Assembly: GCA_009763385.1 (NCBI GenBank)
Contig: CM019827.1
Span: forward strand, 95,020,177-95,084,176
DNA from: Coix lacryma-jobi var. lacryma-jobi
Lineage: Eukaryota; Streptophyta; Magnoliopsida; Poales; Poaceae
Reading direction: 5' to 3'
DNA length: 64,000 nucleotides
Below, one piece after another: positions 21,237 to 32,523 of the stretch (position 1 is its first letter; every line of letters begins with the position of its first letter). The translations under genes and the position numbers were made by a program. The notes beneath the pieces are model-generated. The model did no database searches. It saw only the letters and a list, made by a program, of their open reading frames with translations, and was not told the DNA's origin.

Positions 21237-22629
21237 TCCCCCATCTAAAAGGGGAAACACACACCAAGCTCACCTCTCAACCTAGCAAAAGTTGAAAGAT
21301 CCAGAGGCTTGGTGAAAATATCCGCAACCTGGTTATGGGTGTCTACATGCCTAAGATCAATGTCGCCTTTCTCGTAGTGATCACGAAGAAAGTGAAAGCG
21401 AACATCGATGTGTTTGGTCTTGGAGTGAAGAACAGGGTTCTTTGCTACACTAATGGTAGATGTGCTGTCGCAAAGCAAAGGGACCCGACTAAAATATAGA
21501 CCATAATCACGCAATGTAGCAACCATCCATAAAAGCTGCGAAGCGCAAGAAGCAGCGGCAACATACTCGGCTTCCGTAGTAGATTCGACTACGTTCGACT
21601 GTTTGCGAGAAGACCACGAAACCAAAGAAGAGCCAAGAAACTGACAAGTCCCAGAAGTAGACTTGCGCTCAAGCCGACAGCCGACAAAATCCGCATCGGA
21701 ATAACCACAAAGCGAGAGGGTCAAAGAGGAAGAGTACCAAAGTCCGAACTCAGGAGTGTATCGGAGGTACCTCATGATGCGCTTGACCGCTTGCTTGTGG
21801 GAAGTCCGAGGGGACGCTTGAAAACAAGCGCATAGACACACAGAAAACTGTATATTCGGCCTCGTCGTCGTCAGGTACAGGAGCGAGCCGATCATTCTCC
21901 TGTACTGCTTCTGGTCAACTGGCTCACCGTCCTGGTCCGCGTCCATCGCAGCAGTGATCGCCATGGGCGTCATAAGAGGCTTGGCCTCACCCATATCGAA
22001 CTTCTTCAGAGATGTCCTTCGTGTATTTGCCTTGATGCACGAACGTCCCATCTCGAGTTTGCTTGATTTGCAACCCGAGGAAGAAGGTCAACTCACCCAT
22101 CATACTCATCTCAAGCTCCCTGCTCATAGTATCTGCAAACTTGGCAACAAGTGCATGAGAAGAGCGACCAAAGATGATATCATCCACGTAAATCCGAATC
22201 AAAAGGGTGTCATTGCATTACTTGAGGAGAAACAGAGTTTTATCTACAAGTCCCATTTTAAAACCCTTGGAGAGCAGAAAAGTTTTCAAACGATCATACC
22301 AAGCTCTCGGGGCTTGTTTCAAACCATATAAAGCTTTTGTAAGTTTGAAAACATGGTTTGGAAACTTGGGACTTTCGAAACCAGGGGGTTGTCTCACATA
22401 CACTTCTTCCTCTATATACCCATTTAAAAAAGCTTAAAACCCTTTGAAGTTGCCAAAGCTAGAAGAATCCTAATGGCTTCTAAGCGGGCTACAGGGGCAA
22501 ATGTTTCCTCATAGTCGATCCCCTCCTTTTGGAAAAAAACCCTGGGCTACTAGCGTAGCCTTGTTCCTTACTACCATCCCATCCTCACCATGTTTGTTTT
22601 TGAAAACCCATTTGGTACCTATAGGGTGG

Positions 22630-22901
22630 TGTAACGTCCCGCCTCCTTGAGGCCGGGCCCGCTTACATCAGGCAGCTTTCATAGGACCTAGACTATCCCC
22701 ACAGACCAACACCAGTCTTTTCTGCGCACTTTGTCCTCACTCGTGCGCACCCGGGAAAGACTTCCCGGTCGGTCACCCATCGCTCCAAGCCAAGCACGCT
22801 TAACTTTGGAGTTTTTAGGAGATGGGCTTCCGGAAAAGAAGTTGCAACTTATTGGTATGAGTATTCTATTAATCCTATTAAGCCTTAGGCGGGATGTTAC
22901 A
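22630..22901 (-). repeat. 3' LTR of Cassandra
   Basis: The repeat is 272 bp. The purine tract (complement of TCCTCACCCCCTT, 22902-22914) adjoins it. Confidence 0.93.
22751..22860 (-). ncRNA. 5S rRNA-derived segment, 3' LTR of Cassandra
   Basis: The minus strand carries AAGTTAAGCGTGCTTGG (5S box A region) and GATGGGTGACC with CCGGGAAGT (box C region), in the order and spacing of plant 5S rRNA. The 5' and 3' ends diverge from 5S. In other plants Cassandra 5S segments keep RNA polymerase III promoter function; expression here is untested. Confidence 0.85.
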
Positions 22902-23089
22902 TCCTCACCCCCTTAAGAGATCGACGTCCTCGTCGATCAATCCCAAGCCAGGAACGTCCTCTCTTGGCCACGTCCGTGTGTCCAGTGCCAGCACATGTGC
23001 CATGCTGTGTGACCACTCTGGGTCCACACCAGCCATGACCACCATGCCTGAGCAACTGCGACACACGCGCCCGTGAAACCGCGAGAGTC

Positions 23090-23102
23090 GGCTCTGATAC
23101 CA
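23090..23102 (-). other. Primer-binding site of Cassandra
   Basis: The complement is TGGTATCAGAGCC, matching initiator tRNA-Met, 3 nt from the 5' LTR. Confidence 0.9.
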
Positions 23103-23105
23103 TTC

Positions 23106-23372
23106 TGTAACGTCCCGCCTCCTTGAGGCCCGCCGCATCTTTCAGCTTAGGACCTAGACTAGACTATCCCACAGACCAACACCAGTCTTTTCTGCGCACT
23201 TTGTCCTCACTCGTGCGCACCCGGGAAAGACTTCCCGGTCGGTCACCCATCGCTCCAAGCCAAGCACGCTTAACTTTGGAGTTTTTAGGAGATGGGCTTC
23301 CGGAAAAGAAGTTGCAACTTATTGGTATGAGTATTCTATTAATCCTATTAAGCCTTAGGCCGGGATGTTACA
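23106..23372 (-). repeat. 5' LTR of Cassandra
   Basis: The repeat is 267 bp and very close to the other repeat. It differs mainly by a short indel near the GGCCGGGCCC/GGCCCGCC region. Confidence 0.93.
23221..23330 (-). ncRNA. 5S rRNA-derived segment, 5' LTR of Cassandra
   Basis: It has the same 5S box A and box C sequences as the copy at 22751-22860, with no visible difference in these blocks. Confidence 0.85.
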
Positions 23373-23500
23373 GGTGGCACTCTGGTGGAGGTGGAACTAG
23401 GGTCCAAACTTGGTTTCGCTCAAAATTTTCTAACTCCTCATGCATGGCATTAACCCAATTAGGATCAGAAACAGCGTGTCCAAAATCTTGGGGCTGAAAA

Positions 23501-24913
23501 GAAGCAATGAATGCAGGATGAGCAAAGTTGGAGATATCATACGCTCGTGACCGCGTGACTCGCTGGTCGATGCCGCCGATCATCTGCTGCGGGGGATGAA
23601 CTTGCTGGACGCTTCGGGGTGCTTGCCTCGCCGAAGTCGCCTCCCCTCGCCAGATTGTCGCTCCCTTAGGTGCAGCGGGTGCTTGCTGGAGAGGTGGCTC
23701 TAGAGGACCCCAGGAAGAAGAAGTCATGGGATCGGGTCCTCGAGCTGATGTAGTCGTCACAGGGTCAACAGGGGAAGCTAGTGGAGTTGGCTCGGGATCA
23801 CCCCAATCGGCATCTTCCTGCTCCTCCTCCACAAAGATGGTCTCTCCCAGCTCCTTGTCTCCTGCAACATCAAAAGCAGAAGAAAACAAGGCATAGTCTC
23901 GTCGGATGTGACCTCGCAGGTCTCCACTATCCGGTTAGTCTCAAGGTCAAGAACTCGATAAGCACGCGAATGCGAAGCATAACCAAGAACACGCCATCAG
24001 CAGAGCGAGATTCAAATTTGTCCAAATTGCCTTGCTTCAGGATAAAGCACTTGCACCCAAACACCCAAAAGTGAGACACCTTGGGTACCCATCCAAAACG
24101 CAACTCATAAGAAGTCTTCTTCATCAAAGCTCGAAGAAAGATGCGATTTGAAACATGGCAAGCGGTGTTGATTGCCTCGGCCCAAAAACGCCTAGGAGAC
24201 CTATGCTCATCGAGCATCATCCTGGCCATCTCAACAAGGGTCCGGTTCTTGCGTTCAACAACACCGTTCTGCTTGGGGACATAAGGAGAAGAAAACTGCT
24301 GCTCGATTCCATGAGAAGAATAGAAAGAGGCAAACTACGAGTTATCAAACTCAATACCTTTATCGCTACAGATAGCTCTATCAGGGGACTCAATTTTCAA
24401 CCTCAAAATCAAATCACAGGCAAAGAAAAAGCTTCATCCTTACCCTCCATGAAGAACACCCAAGAATATAACAAAAAATCGTCAAGGATCACTAGAACGT
24501 ACCACTTCCCACCCGCTGAGCAAACCCGAGCTGGACCAACAGTGTCCATGTGTAAAAGCTCATCAGGTTGCTTGGTCATCACCTGATTAACAGGTGGGTG
24601 AGAAGCAGCAACCATCTTCCCATGACGACAAGGATGGCAAACAAGGTCCCTCTGAAACATAAGCTTGGGCAATCCTTGGATTAAGCTAAGTGAGCTAAGT
24701 CTTGCAAGCAAGTCAAAGCTCAAGTGACCAAGCCTCCTATGACACATCAATAAATCAAAAGAAGGACCAGCCATCAAACATCTAGCAGAGCCGAAAGAGC
24801 GAGAAAAGTCGGCTCTGAAAACACGACCAAAAGGAACGATCCAACAAATAAGATCTCCCCGAGGGTCTAAGACACGACTCAAACCCTTCTTAAAGTGCAC
24901 TTCAAAATCATCC
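23501..24913 (-). pseudogene. pol: B2 integrase and linker, broken
   Basis: In coding order: a GAG-pre-integrase zinc-binding part (CHRRLGHLSFDLL with VCHPCRHGKM, about 24750-24620), the integrase core with its first Asp in HMDTVGPARV (about 24560), a second Asp region decayed to SDKGIEF with a nearby stop (about 24340), and the Glu region followed by ARMMLDEHRSPRRFWAEA (about 24230-24170). An acidic linker (EEEQEDADWGDPEPTPLA) runs to about 23640. Integrase inserts element DNA. Several stops and frameshifts break it here. Confidence 0.8.
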
Positions 24914-25168
24914 TCAAGGAGTTGCGAAACAGAAAGCAAAATTAAAATGCAAGTTAGAAACCAAAGCAACATCCTTAAGAACGAAGTTCTCATTTAGCCG
25001 AATGGCTCCATGAGAAACAACCTTACCTCTACTGTTATCCCCAAAAGTGATGTACTCCTTGTGCACCACGGGGTCTAGGCTGGAGAAACATTCCTTCTTT
25101 ACAATCATGTGGCGCGAACATCCGGAATCCAGGAGCCACATTTTCTCCAACCGAAGTTCCTGCATCAA
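24914..25168 (-). pseudogene. pol: B2 aspartic protease
   Basis: The frame reads KMWLLDSGCSRHM, with the catalytic Asp in the DSG context usual for Copia proteases, then FGDNSRGKVVSHGAIRLNEN. It would cut Gag-Pol. The catalytic triplet is intact, unlike B3, but a frameshift (about 24940) separates it from integrase. Confidence 0.8.
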
Positions 25169-27592
25169 TAGAAAGGCAGGAAATGAGCATATGTCACAAC
25201 ACTAGGGTTAGTATACTGAGAAGGATACCAGTGTTGTGTCATAGGCCCAGAAAAAGTGTTAGAGGCAACACCAAACTGTCCTCGTCCCATGGGTGGATAG
25301 CGATCACCACCAAACTGAAAAGGTGGTCCGCTATGGAACAGAAAACCTTCAAACTCACCACTATGTCCCATTTGAGCAAAGCGATCACCACCCAGCTGAA
25401 ACGGTGGTTTGCTATGGGACTGTGCAGCAAAGCCTCTTACACCTGGCTCACGATCGTATTGTGGACGACCGGAACCGCGATGGGCACGACCACCACCCCG
25501 TGGTCTAGCTGCCTGGGGCCTTGCCACCTGAGGGGGTGCACCTCCAGGTCTAGCGCCCTGCTTCTGAACTCCCCGACCTTGCACACCATGGGGAGGGTGG
25601 TGCCTGGCTTGGTTGTTCAGCTCCAACACCTTCCTAGCGACTCTCTTCCTCCGAAAGCAAAACTCAGCTAGGTGACCCTCACGGTGACAGTACTCGCACT
25701 CGAACCTCACCACTCTCTTGGGTTGTTGGTTCCTATGGTTGCGAGGGTTGTGCACTCTAGCAAGTTGCTTGGTTCTCAAAAGGGGATCACTTGAGACGTC
25801 AGGAAGGGTGTCAAGTGTGTTCCTAAGATGGTTAGGTTTGGGTTTTGGAACCCACACTTGCTTGCGAGGTGGAGCCTTGGGAGGTTCAACAAGGATGCCA
25901 TCCTTGGTGATAGGCTTGGGAGGCTCAGGTGGGTGATCTTGGTAAGCTTAGGGATAGCGGATGGCTTCTCACTCGGGTTCACTCTGGTAAACTCACCGAT
26001 CTTGCCAAAGATACTAGCGCCCTTCCCACCTGAAGAAAAGCCTACTCCCGAGCAATCAGTTCCCCTATTGAACTGACTGATCATCATCCCTAACTGCGGC
26101 TCACTGCATGACACCCAACTCAGGATGGACCGAAGGTATGTGTTTTCCTCCTCGGTTTGCATCCTATCATGCCGACATTTGGCAATCTCAAGCTCCATCC
26201 CCACGCATCGCTCACATAGAGCGGACAAGGTGCTAACTGAGCTAGCCTTCAAGGCTTCAGCAAGCTTGGCATTAACTCCTGCCAACTCTGTTTGCAAGCT
26301 AGGACAAAGCTTGCACGCACCCAGCAAAGAAGACCTTGCCTTCACTTCCTCCAGCTCCTTCTTCAGGGAGGGACACTCTTTGCAATCACCCACCATGTCT
26401 AGCCTACTCTTTAGCTCATCATACACCTCAATCAAAGAGGCATACTTGTTTGCAGGGTGGCAAAGTTTGTCATATGCATCGTGCACTCCTCACACTCCTC
26501 CTCCTCGGACACCTTCACCTCGGTCCTAGCACTCTCAAGCTCCTCAAGTGCTTCATTCATCTTAGCCTTAAACTCGTTGCGCTCTCGGATAGCTCGCTTG
26601 AGTTGCTTGTCCTGACCGAGAACTATGTCGACAAGAGAATCACGCTCACCGATAAGACGATTGACAAGAGAAGTGGTTGATACCTCGGAAGCGTCGTCGT
26701 CGTCGGCGGCGGCGGTGGCGGCGGCGTCGGCGTCCTTTGCCTGGCACTTGTGGTCCTCTTCGTCTAAGGCCATGGTGCAGAAGCCCTTGGAGGAGTCACC
26801 GAAGAAGCAGAGTCCGTTGAAGCGTTCTTCCGTCTTGTCCTCGGACCCGTCGTCGCTGGAGTCACCGTCAGAGCTCTTCTCGCCATCGCTGATGGAGGCG
26901 ATGAAGGCACGCCGACCGGCGTCGAAATTCTTCTCCACATCCTCCCTGCGATAGCTGCCCTTCTTCTTCTTCTCGGCCTTGTTCTCCGGCTTGCCCTTGC
27001 GCTTCGAGTTGTGGTTCTTGCCGGGGAAGCTCTTGTCGCGCTTGGGGCAGCTCGTGATGAAGTGATCCAGATCTCCGCATCTGTAGCAGCCCTCACATGC
27101 GCCACCACGCCGGCGATTCAGGCGGTTGTTCTGGAACCGCGAGAACCGGGTGATGATGAGGGCGAGCTCGTCGTCGCCCAACGCCTCCAACTGCTACTCT
27201 GTCACTGAAAGTAAAGAAGGCAAAACAAAGAGAGGTGGTGAAGTGTCAGCGGAAAGAGTCGATCCACCCTCGCCTGAGACCAAAGCCATGGAATGTGAAG
27301 ATGGTTCTTCAGCTTGGCCTGAGTCAACTGATCGATCTCGGTAGACTTGAGCTTGCTGAACAGCTCATCCACGGTGAGGTTGTCATAGGATGGAGACTCT
27401 ATGATGGTTGACACCTTCACCTCCCATAGCCTCCGATCCAGGGCATATAGCAACTTAAGAGCCCTCCCATGATCGTCATAGGGTAGGTTAGCCCGATTGG
27501 CATGCATTTTGTTCATAATCATTTGTAAACGAGCAAACATAGCGTCAATCGTCACTCCCTCAAACTAAACAAAGTTCTCGTACTCGCGCTTG
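25165..27592 (-). pseudogene. gag: B2 Gag, N-terminally deleted
   Basis: The UBN2-type Gag domain starts abruptly at about 27592 (LPYDDHGRALKLLYALDRR at 27490-27430). A first zinc knuckle CYRCGDLDHFITSC lies at 27047-27088. A long acidic coiled coil with CxxC pairs (CEEC, CKEC, CKLC, CERC) spans about 26900-26150. The second knuckle CEYCHREGHLAEFC lies at 25657-25698, followed by a Gly/Arg/Pro-rich tail. Both knuckles are intact. Frameshifts separate at least four pieces. The N-terminus, leader and most of the 5' LTR are gone. Confidence 0.82.
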
Positions 27593-27652
27593 ACCGATCA
27601 CTCATCACTCAGGAATGGAACCACAAGGGCACATATCAACCTTGTGTTCACA
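27590..27652 (-). repeat. Remnant of B2 5' LTR (63 bp)
   Basis: The complement begins TGTGAACACAAGGTTGATA, the start of a family B LTR, and is followed after 63 bp by mid-gag sequence. The TTG at 27590-27592 fits both the LTR and gag, so a deletion with 3-bp microhomology is likely. The outer end is original because the CTATT duplication follows. Confidence 0.85.
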
Positions 27653-29923
27653 CTATTGGAAGATTCGGATGCGTGCTTATCTCAACAGCATCGGATCTTC
27701 TGTCTGGGAGATATGCGATAACGCTGAGTATGTAGTCCTTGCGGCTCGTGTGGGTCAGATCCAGATTGACCAGCACGAAGCCAACTCCAAGGCTCGTAAT
27801 GCTCTTTTGGCCAGCATCTCCCTTCCTGAGTTCGAGCGTGTCTCTGAGCTTGATACGACACAAGAGATCTAGGTGAAGCTTCAGAGCTATCACGAGGGGA
27901 CCGCTCAGGTCCAAACCAGACTCTTTGAGACATACAAGCAGGAATACGAGAACTTTGTTCAGTTGGAGGGAGATATGACTGATGCTATGTTCGCTTGTTT
28001 CCAAACGATTTGTGAACAAGATGCGTGCCAATCGGGCCAACCTACCTTATGATGATCATGAGAGGGCACTCAAGCTTCTATATGCCCTGGATCGGAAGGT
28101 GTGGGAGGTGAAGGTGTCGACCATTATTGAGTCTCCTTCTTACGACACCCTCACATGGACGAGCTATGCAGCAAGCTCAAGTCCCACTGAGATCGATCAC
28201 TTGACTCAGGCCAAGCTGAAGAACCCATCTTCACATTCCATGGTTTTGTTCTCAAGCAAGGGTGGATGGACTCTTACCGTTGATGCTTCACCACCTCTCT
28301 TTGCTTTGTCTTCTTTGCTTTCAGTGACAGAGGAGCAGGTGGAGGCATTGGGCGATGACGAGCTCGCCCTCATCATCACCTGGTTCTCACGGTTCCAAAA
28401 GAATAGCCTAAATCACCGGCGTGGTGGCTCACGTGAGGGTTGCTATGCGGCGGAGATCCAGATCACTTTGTTGAGAAACCCCAAGCGCGACAAGAGCTTC
28501 CGGCCGGCAAGAACCGCAACTCCAGGCACAAGGCCAAGCCAGAGAACAAGGCCGCGTAAGGAAAAGAAGGGTGGCTATCACTGGACTGGGAGGACGTGGA
28601 GAAGGTTTTCGACGCCGGTCGGCGTGCCTTCATCGCCTCCATCAGCGACATCGAAAAGAGCTCCGACGGTGACTACAGCGACGATGGGTCCGAGCACAAG
28701 TCTGAAGAGCGCTTCAACGGACTCTGCTTCTTCGGCAACTCCTGCAAGGGCTTCTGCACCATGGCATTGGATGAGGAGGACCGCAAGTGTCAGGACAAGG
28801 ACGCCGACACCGACGATGACGAGGACGCTTTCGAGGTATCATCCTCTTCTCTTGTTGATCATCGGTACCGTGAGCGTGACGCCTTAGCTGACATAGTTTT
28901 GGTCAAGACAAGCAACTCAAGCATGCCCTTAGAGAACATAACGAGTTTAAGGCTAAAATGGCAGAGGCGCTTAAGGAGCTTGAGAGTGCTAGGACCGAGG
29001 TGAAGGTGTCCAAGGAGCAGGAGTGTGATGAGTGCATGATGCATATGACCAATTTTGCCACCATGCAAACCAAGTATGCCTCTTTGATTGAGGTGTATGA
29101 TGAGCTGAAGAGTAGGCTAGACTTGGTTGGTGAGTGCAAAGCTTGTGCCTCCCTGAGGAAGGAGCTAGAGGAAGTGAAGGCAAGGTCTTCTTTGTTGGGT
29201 GGGTGCAAGTCCTGTCCAGGCTTGCGAACTGAGTTGGTAGAGGTTAGTGCCAAGTTTGCTGAAGCCATGAAGACCAGCTCAGTTAGCACCTTGTCCGCTC
29301 CATGTGAGCGATGCGCGGCGATGGAGCTTGAGATTGCCAACTGTCGGCATGACAGGATGCAAACCGACGAGGAAAACACGTACCTTCGGTCCATCTTGAG
29401 TTGGTGTCATGTAGTGAGCCACAGTTGGGCATTATGATCAGTCAGTTCAAGAGGGGAACTGGCGGTCTGGGAGTAGGCTTTGCCTCAGGTGGTGAGGGCT
29501 CTAGTGTCTTTGGCAAAATCGGTGAGTTTAGTTTAGCAGAGTAGACCCGAGTGAGAAACCATCCACTCTCCCTAAACTTATCAGGATCACCCACCTGAGC
29601 CACCTAAGCCAATCCCCAAGGATGGTATTCTTGTTGAGTCTCCCAAGGCTACACCTCGCAAGCAAGTGTGGGTTCCCAAACCTAACCATCTTAGGAACAC
29701 ACTTGACTCCCTTCCTGGCCACTCTAGTGATCCCCTTCCGAAGGGCAAGCAGACAGCCAAGGTGAACAACCCCCGCAACCAAGCAAACCAACAACCCAAG
29801 AGAGTGGTGAGGTTTGTGTGTGAGTTTGGTCACCACGAGGGTCACTTGGCTGAGTTTTGCTTTTGGATGAAGAGAGTAGATAGGAGGGAGATGGAACTGA
29901 ACACCAGGCCAGGCACCACCCTC
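27653..29923 (+). pseudogene. gag: B1 gag, main fragment
   Basis: Coding resumes after B2 with the equivalent of YWKIRMRAYLNSIGSSVWEI. The UBN2-type domain runs to about 28240, the first zinc knuckle region (about 28435) has lost its Cys pattern, and the acidic region and coiled coil (CKAC, CKSC, CERC) run from about 28600 to 29410. The second knuckle reads CEFGHHEGHLAEFC, so its second Cys is Gly. Stops (TAG at about 27870) and frameshifts break it. It ends at C3, left flank CCCTC. Confidence 0.8.
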
Positions 29924-30271
29924 TGCGGATACATGGTGTATGCCGAGTCTCGAGTGATGAGTGATTGTCAACGGGTTTGATCGCATGTTCTTTGGCTGGT
30001 GTTGTGCAGGTTTCGAGCATGGAGACAGTGATTGAAGGCAAGGTGAAGGTCAAGTAGAGACGTGCCGTGCCGACGGACTGGGAGCGGTGAGGGGCGGACG
30101 TGAGGCTTGGACTGAGGGACCGGTGGCTTGAGGATCAGCTGTGGTGGCCGACAGCCTGGGACAGCGACGAGCGAGACTTGCGAGACATGGTGTTGCTCGG
30201 GTCAAGGACTTGGGGACACGTGCTGGTGGACGGGGTGCACGGGCGGTGCATCCCCTCTACGGCTCCGGTTA

Positions 30272-30466
30272 GGTGGTTGAGCCACAGAAAAACCATCGGG
30301 CTGAGGACGGTTTCCAGGTTTGGGCCTCAAAACCTGGGTGCTGGCGGGTTTCTATGTTTGGGCCACAAACTCAGGCGATGGGCGGCTGATTCCCGGTTTT
30401 GGGCCTCAAAACCGGGGGTTGGTCATAAAGGCCTGGTTTCCCGGTTTCAGCCACAAAACCGGGGGG
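30272..30466 (+). promoter_or_regulatory. U3 inverted-repeat array of C3
   Basis: The units include CCAGGTTT/AAACCTGG, CCCGGTTTTGGGCCTC with AAACCGGG, and CCCGGTTT/AAACCGGG. Confidence 0.55.
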
Positions 30467-31257
30467 GGGCGGAGTCCAGGAAAAGGACAAGCAGAGCGGT
30501 GGCAGCACGTGGCGGCAATCGGTGAGGTTGGTCGTCGAGGCAACGCTACCAGTTGTGCGGGCGTGGCCCGGAGGTTTGTCGGGTCGTGGCCGCGTCGGAT
30601 CACCACTATCTTGAGTTGTCCAGAATAACCCTAGGGTTTAGCTGGCTCGCTCTGTAATTAGTTAGGGGTAGAGTGGGAAATAGAATTAGGATAAGTAGAG
30701 GGAGACACCCACCTCGCTACCAGTCATTTGCTCTTGCTTCTAGGGTTTCCTGTCCTCCCTATTCCCTGTTGTAGCGAACTGAGATCCGCAGAGAAGAGAA
30801 CCATACTCTGTGTCCATGAGATTTTGAGGAAGTGAGACCGTAATCTCACTGTTGTAGCGTGTGGTAGCCACACAGTTGCAAATCGTGGTTGTGATTCACG
30901 TTTTGTTCTTGTTCTTCGCGGATTGCTTTTCTCCATGTTTTTCCCGTCCATCGATCAATTTGTTCGTTGCGTCTTTTGCGATTCTGTTTGAACAGAGATG
31001 TTCTAGATTGTGAGGCACTTCTTTCCATCGAAGGAATTCTCCTTTAACCTCACGAGCTAGTAGATCGGACGATTTTCGTTTTGGGTCAAGTTTTCTCCAT
31101 TCCCCCGAATTTCTTCGATTCATCGATTTGGAGATAGATTCGAGCCATGATCTCCTAGGAATAGCTCACTGTCATCCTTGTGACTCTTCTCTCCAAGTTT
31201 GGTCCCTAGAGGATTCGTTTTGGGAGAGTTTGGATCGAATCGGTGAATGAACAGCTG

Positions 31258-31525
31258 TTTTTCGGGGTGACCGGACTCACTCACGGGGTGACCAGCCACT
31301 GACCCTGAGTCCGGTCATTGAACAGTTCCTCTGTCTTTGTACTGCGTTCTCGACAGGACGCTTCTCCACTATGTGACGGGACTCACCTCTTACACTATTC
31401 ACGGTTTTTATCTCTATGACCGGACGCTGAGCTTTCGACCGAATGCTCTGTCTACCAGAGTCCGGTCAATCCAGTAAGGTCCCAAAATGGCTTTTGCTCG
31501 ACCAGAGGGTGAGTCCGGTCAGCGC
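31258..31525 (+). repeat. CpG motif cluster of C3 (GACCGGAC type)
   Basis: Repeats of GACCGGACTC, GACCGGACGC and GAGTCCGGTCA match the type in C2. Confidence 0.6.
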
Positions 31526-31782
31526 TGTTTCGTCCGTGGTTCATACGTCCGTTGACGGTTTTGGTTTCCGTCTTTTGCGTTGGGTTTGTAGAGTGTGAAG
31601 TGTCTCACTGTGCTTCTTGGAAGCATCCACCCTACATCTAGGGTCGCGGACACTCACAAGCTCTAGGTTAGCATTTGGGGTCGACTCTCGGACAGTGGCG
31701 ACAAGTTTCCGGTAGGAAATTTTAAAGCTCCCATTCACCCCCCCCTCTGGTCGCTTTCTGGTTGCACCCTCGGTCCTTCAAT

Positions 31783-31795
31783 TGGTATCAGAGCC
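31783..31795 (+). other. Primer-binding site of C3
   Basis: TGGTATCAGAGCC is a perfect tRNA-Met complement 2 nt after the LTR. Confidence 0.9.
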
Positions 31796-32267
31796 AGGTT
31801 AAGGATCTTCCACCTTAGCCGACTTGAGAACACAAGGTTGATATGTGCCGTTGTGTGGTCCCTTCCTGAGTGATGAGTGATCGATCAACGGGCAACACGT
31901 CTCTTGGTTGTGTTGATGTGCTGGTGCAGAGCTCGGGCAGTGGTCAAAGGTGAGGTGAAGTTCAAGTAGGGACGTGTCGTGCCGACGGACTGGGAGCGGT
32001 GAAGGGCGGACGTGGAGCTTGGACCAACGGACCGGGAGACCTGAGGACCAGCTGTGGTAGCTGGCACGTGGCGTTGACAAGAAAGAGTACATGGGGATGT
32101 GCGGGCATCGGCCGAGTCGGGAGGAAGGTGATGGCGTTGTGACACTTGGCGGAAGGCCGAGAAGGATGGTGAATGCACTGTGCCCAGCGTGGAGGCTGGA
32201 CATGCTCCGGCATCGGTGCGGGGAGTCGGGGTGTGCGAACCACATCCCGTCGTACGGCACGGTGTTC

Positions 32268-32523
32268 GGTAGCAGAGCCTCTAAGGTACCATGACGTTAC
32301 CTCAAGACGGTTTCGAGTTTGGCGCTCATCTAGGTTGGTTGGCCTCAAAAGTCTCCGATGTTGGGTTTCGGCGTGGATGGCCTTTCAAGGTTTGCGCCAA
32401 CCTGTTGGGCAAACTGGGACGGTTGAGTTTGGCCACAAAACTCAGCCTGAGGACAGGTTTCCTGGTTCAGCCTCAAAACCGGGGGGAAGCCCAGGTTTCC
32501 CGGTTTCGGCTCAAAACCGGGGG
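32268..32523 (+). promoter_or_regulatory. U3 inverted-repeat array of B3, 5' LTR (partly scrambled)
   Basis: The array is more disturbed than in the 3' LTR. The first three units have lost pairing, whereas the later CCCGGTTT/AAACCGGG and GAGTTT/AAACTC units remain. Compare 42068-42311. Confidence 0.5.

Larger units (their letters stand above)
22630..23372 (-). mobile_element. Cassandra TRIM retrotransposon
   Basis: Two nearly identical terminal repeats (272 and 267 bp, TGTAACGTCCC to GGGATGTTACA on the plus strand) flank a 204-bp interior. The 5-bp duplication GGTGG is perfect (22625-22629 and 23373-23377). The interior has a tRNA-Met primer-binding site next to the right repeat and a purine tract next to the left one, which gives minus orientation. 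It has no coding capacity. Each LTR contains 5S rRNA-like sequence, the defining mark of Cassandra. It sits in the B2 reverse transcriptase. Confidence 0.95.
21245..23500 (-). pseudogene. pol: B2 reverse transcriptase and RNase H, broken
   Basis: Copia-type RVT_2 domain. The start (NWVNAMHEELENFERNQVW) lies at about 23390-23470 and is split from the rest by the Cassandra element. Downstream follow QPPGFESPKFPNHVFKLTKA (22330-22400) and the catalytic YVDDIIFG at about 22165-22190. RNase H runs from about 21950 to 21245, with GYSDADFVGC, STTEAEYVA and a C-terminal HVDTHNQVADIFTKPL. Frameshifts occur near 22200 and 21990, and stops occur between 22440 and 22629. The enzyme copies element RNA to DNA; this copy is dead. 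Confidence 0.85.
4957..27652 (-). mobile_element. Sirevirus B2, Copia, minus strand, heavily nested
   Basis: The boundaries are set by the direct repeat CTATT at 4952-4956 and 27653-27657. B1 gag reads into the left side and out of the right side. The element has a 3' LTR (three pieces), polypurine tract, stem-loop array, RNase H, reverse transcriptase, integrase, protease and Gag on the minus strand. Its 5' LTR is only 63 bp. Element A, solo LTR C2 and a Cassandra element lie inside it. Without these guests it would be about 9.5 kb. Confidence 0.88.
29924..31780 (+). repeat. 5' LTR of Sirevirus C3
   Basis: The LTR runs from TGCGGATACATGG to CGGTCCTTCA (1857 bp) and is followed by a primer-binding site, so C3 is more than a solo LTR. 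It contains a U3 array (30272-30466) and a GACCGGACTC-type cluster (31258-31525). No convincing TATA box is seen. C3 gag resumes after B3 at 43660; the 3' part of C3 is outside the window. Confidence 0.88.

Noticed and set aside
22751..22860. A genuine 5S rRNA gene
   Set aside because: Only the central 5S blocks match, there are two copies in LTRs, and the whole is flanked by LTR ends and a target duplication, so it is Cassandra.
26764..27108. An Arg/Thr-rich ORF antisense to nothing obvious, overlapping B2 Gag
   Set aside because: It is a shifted frame of the B2 Gag coding strand; the zinc knuckle and coiled coil are in the neighbouring frame.
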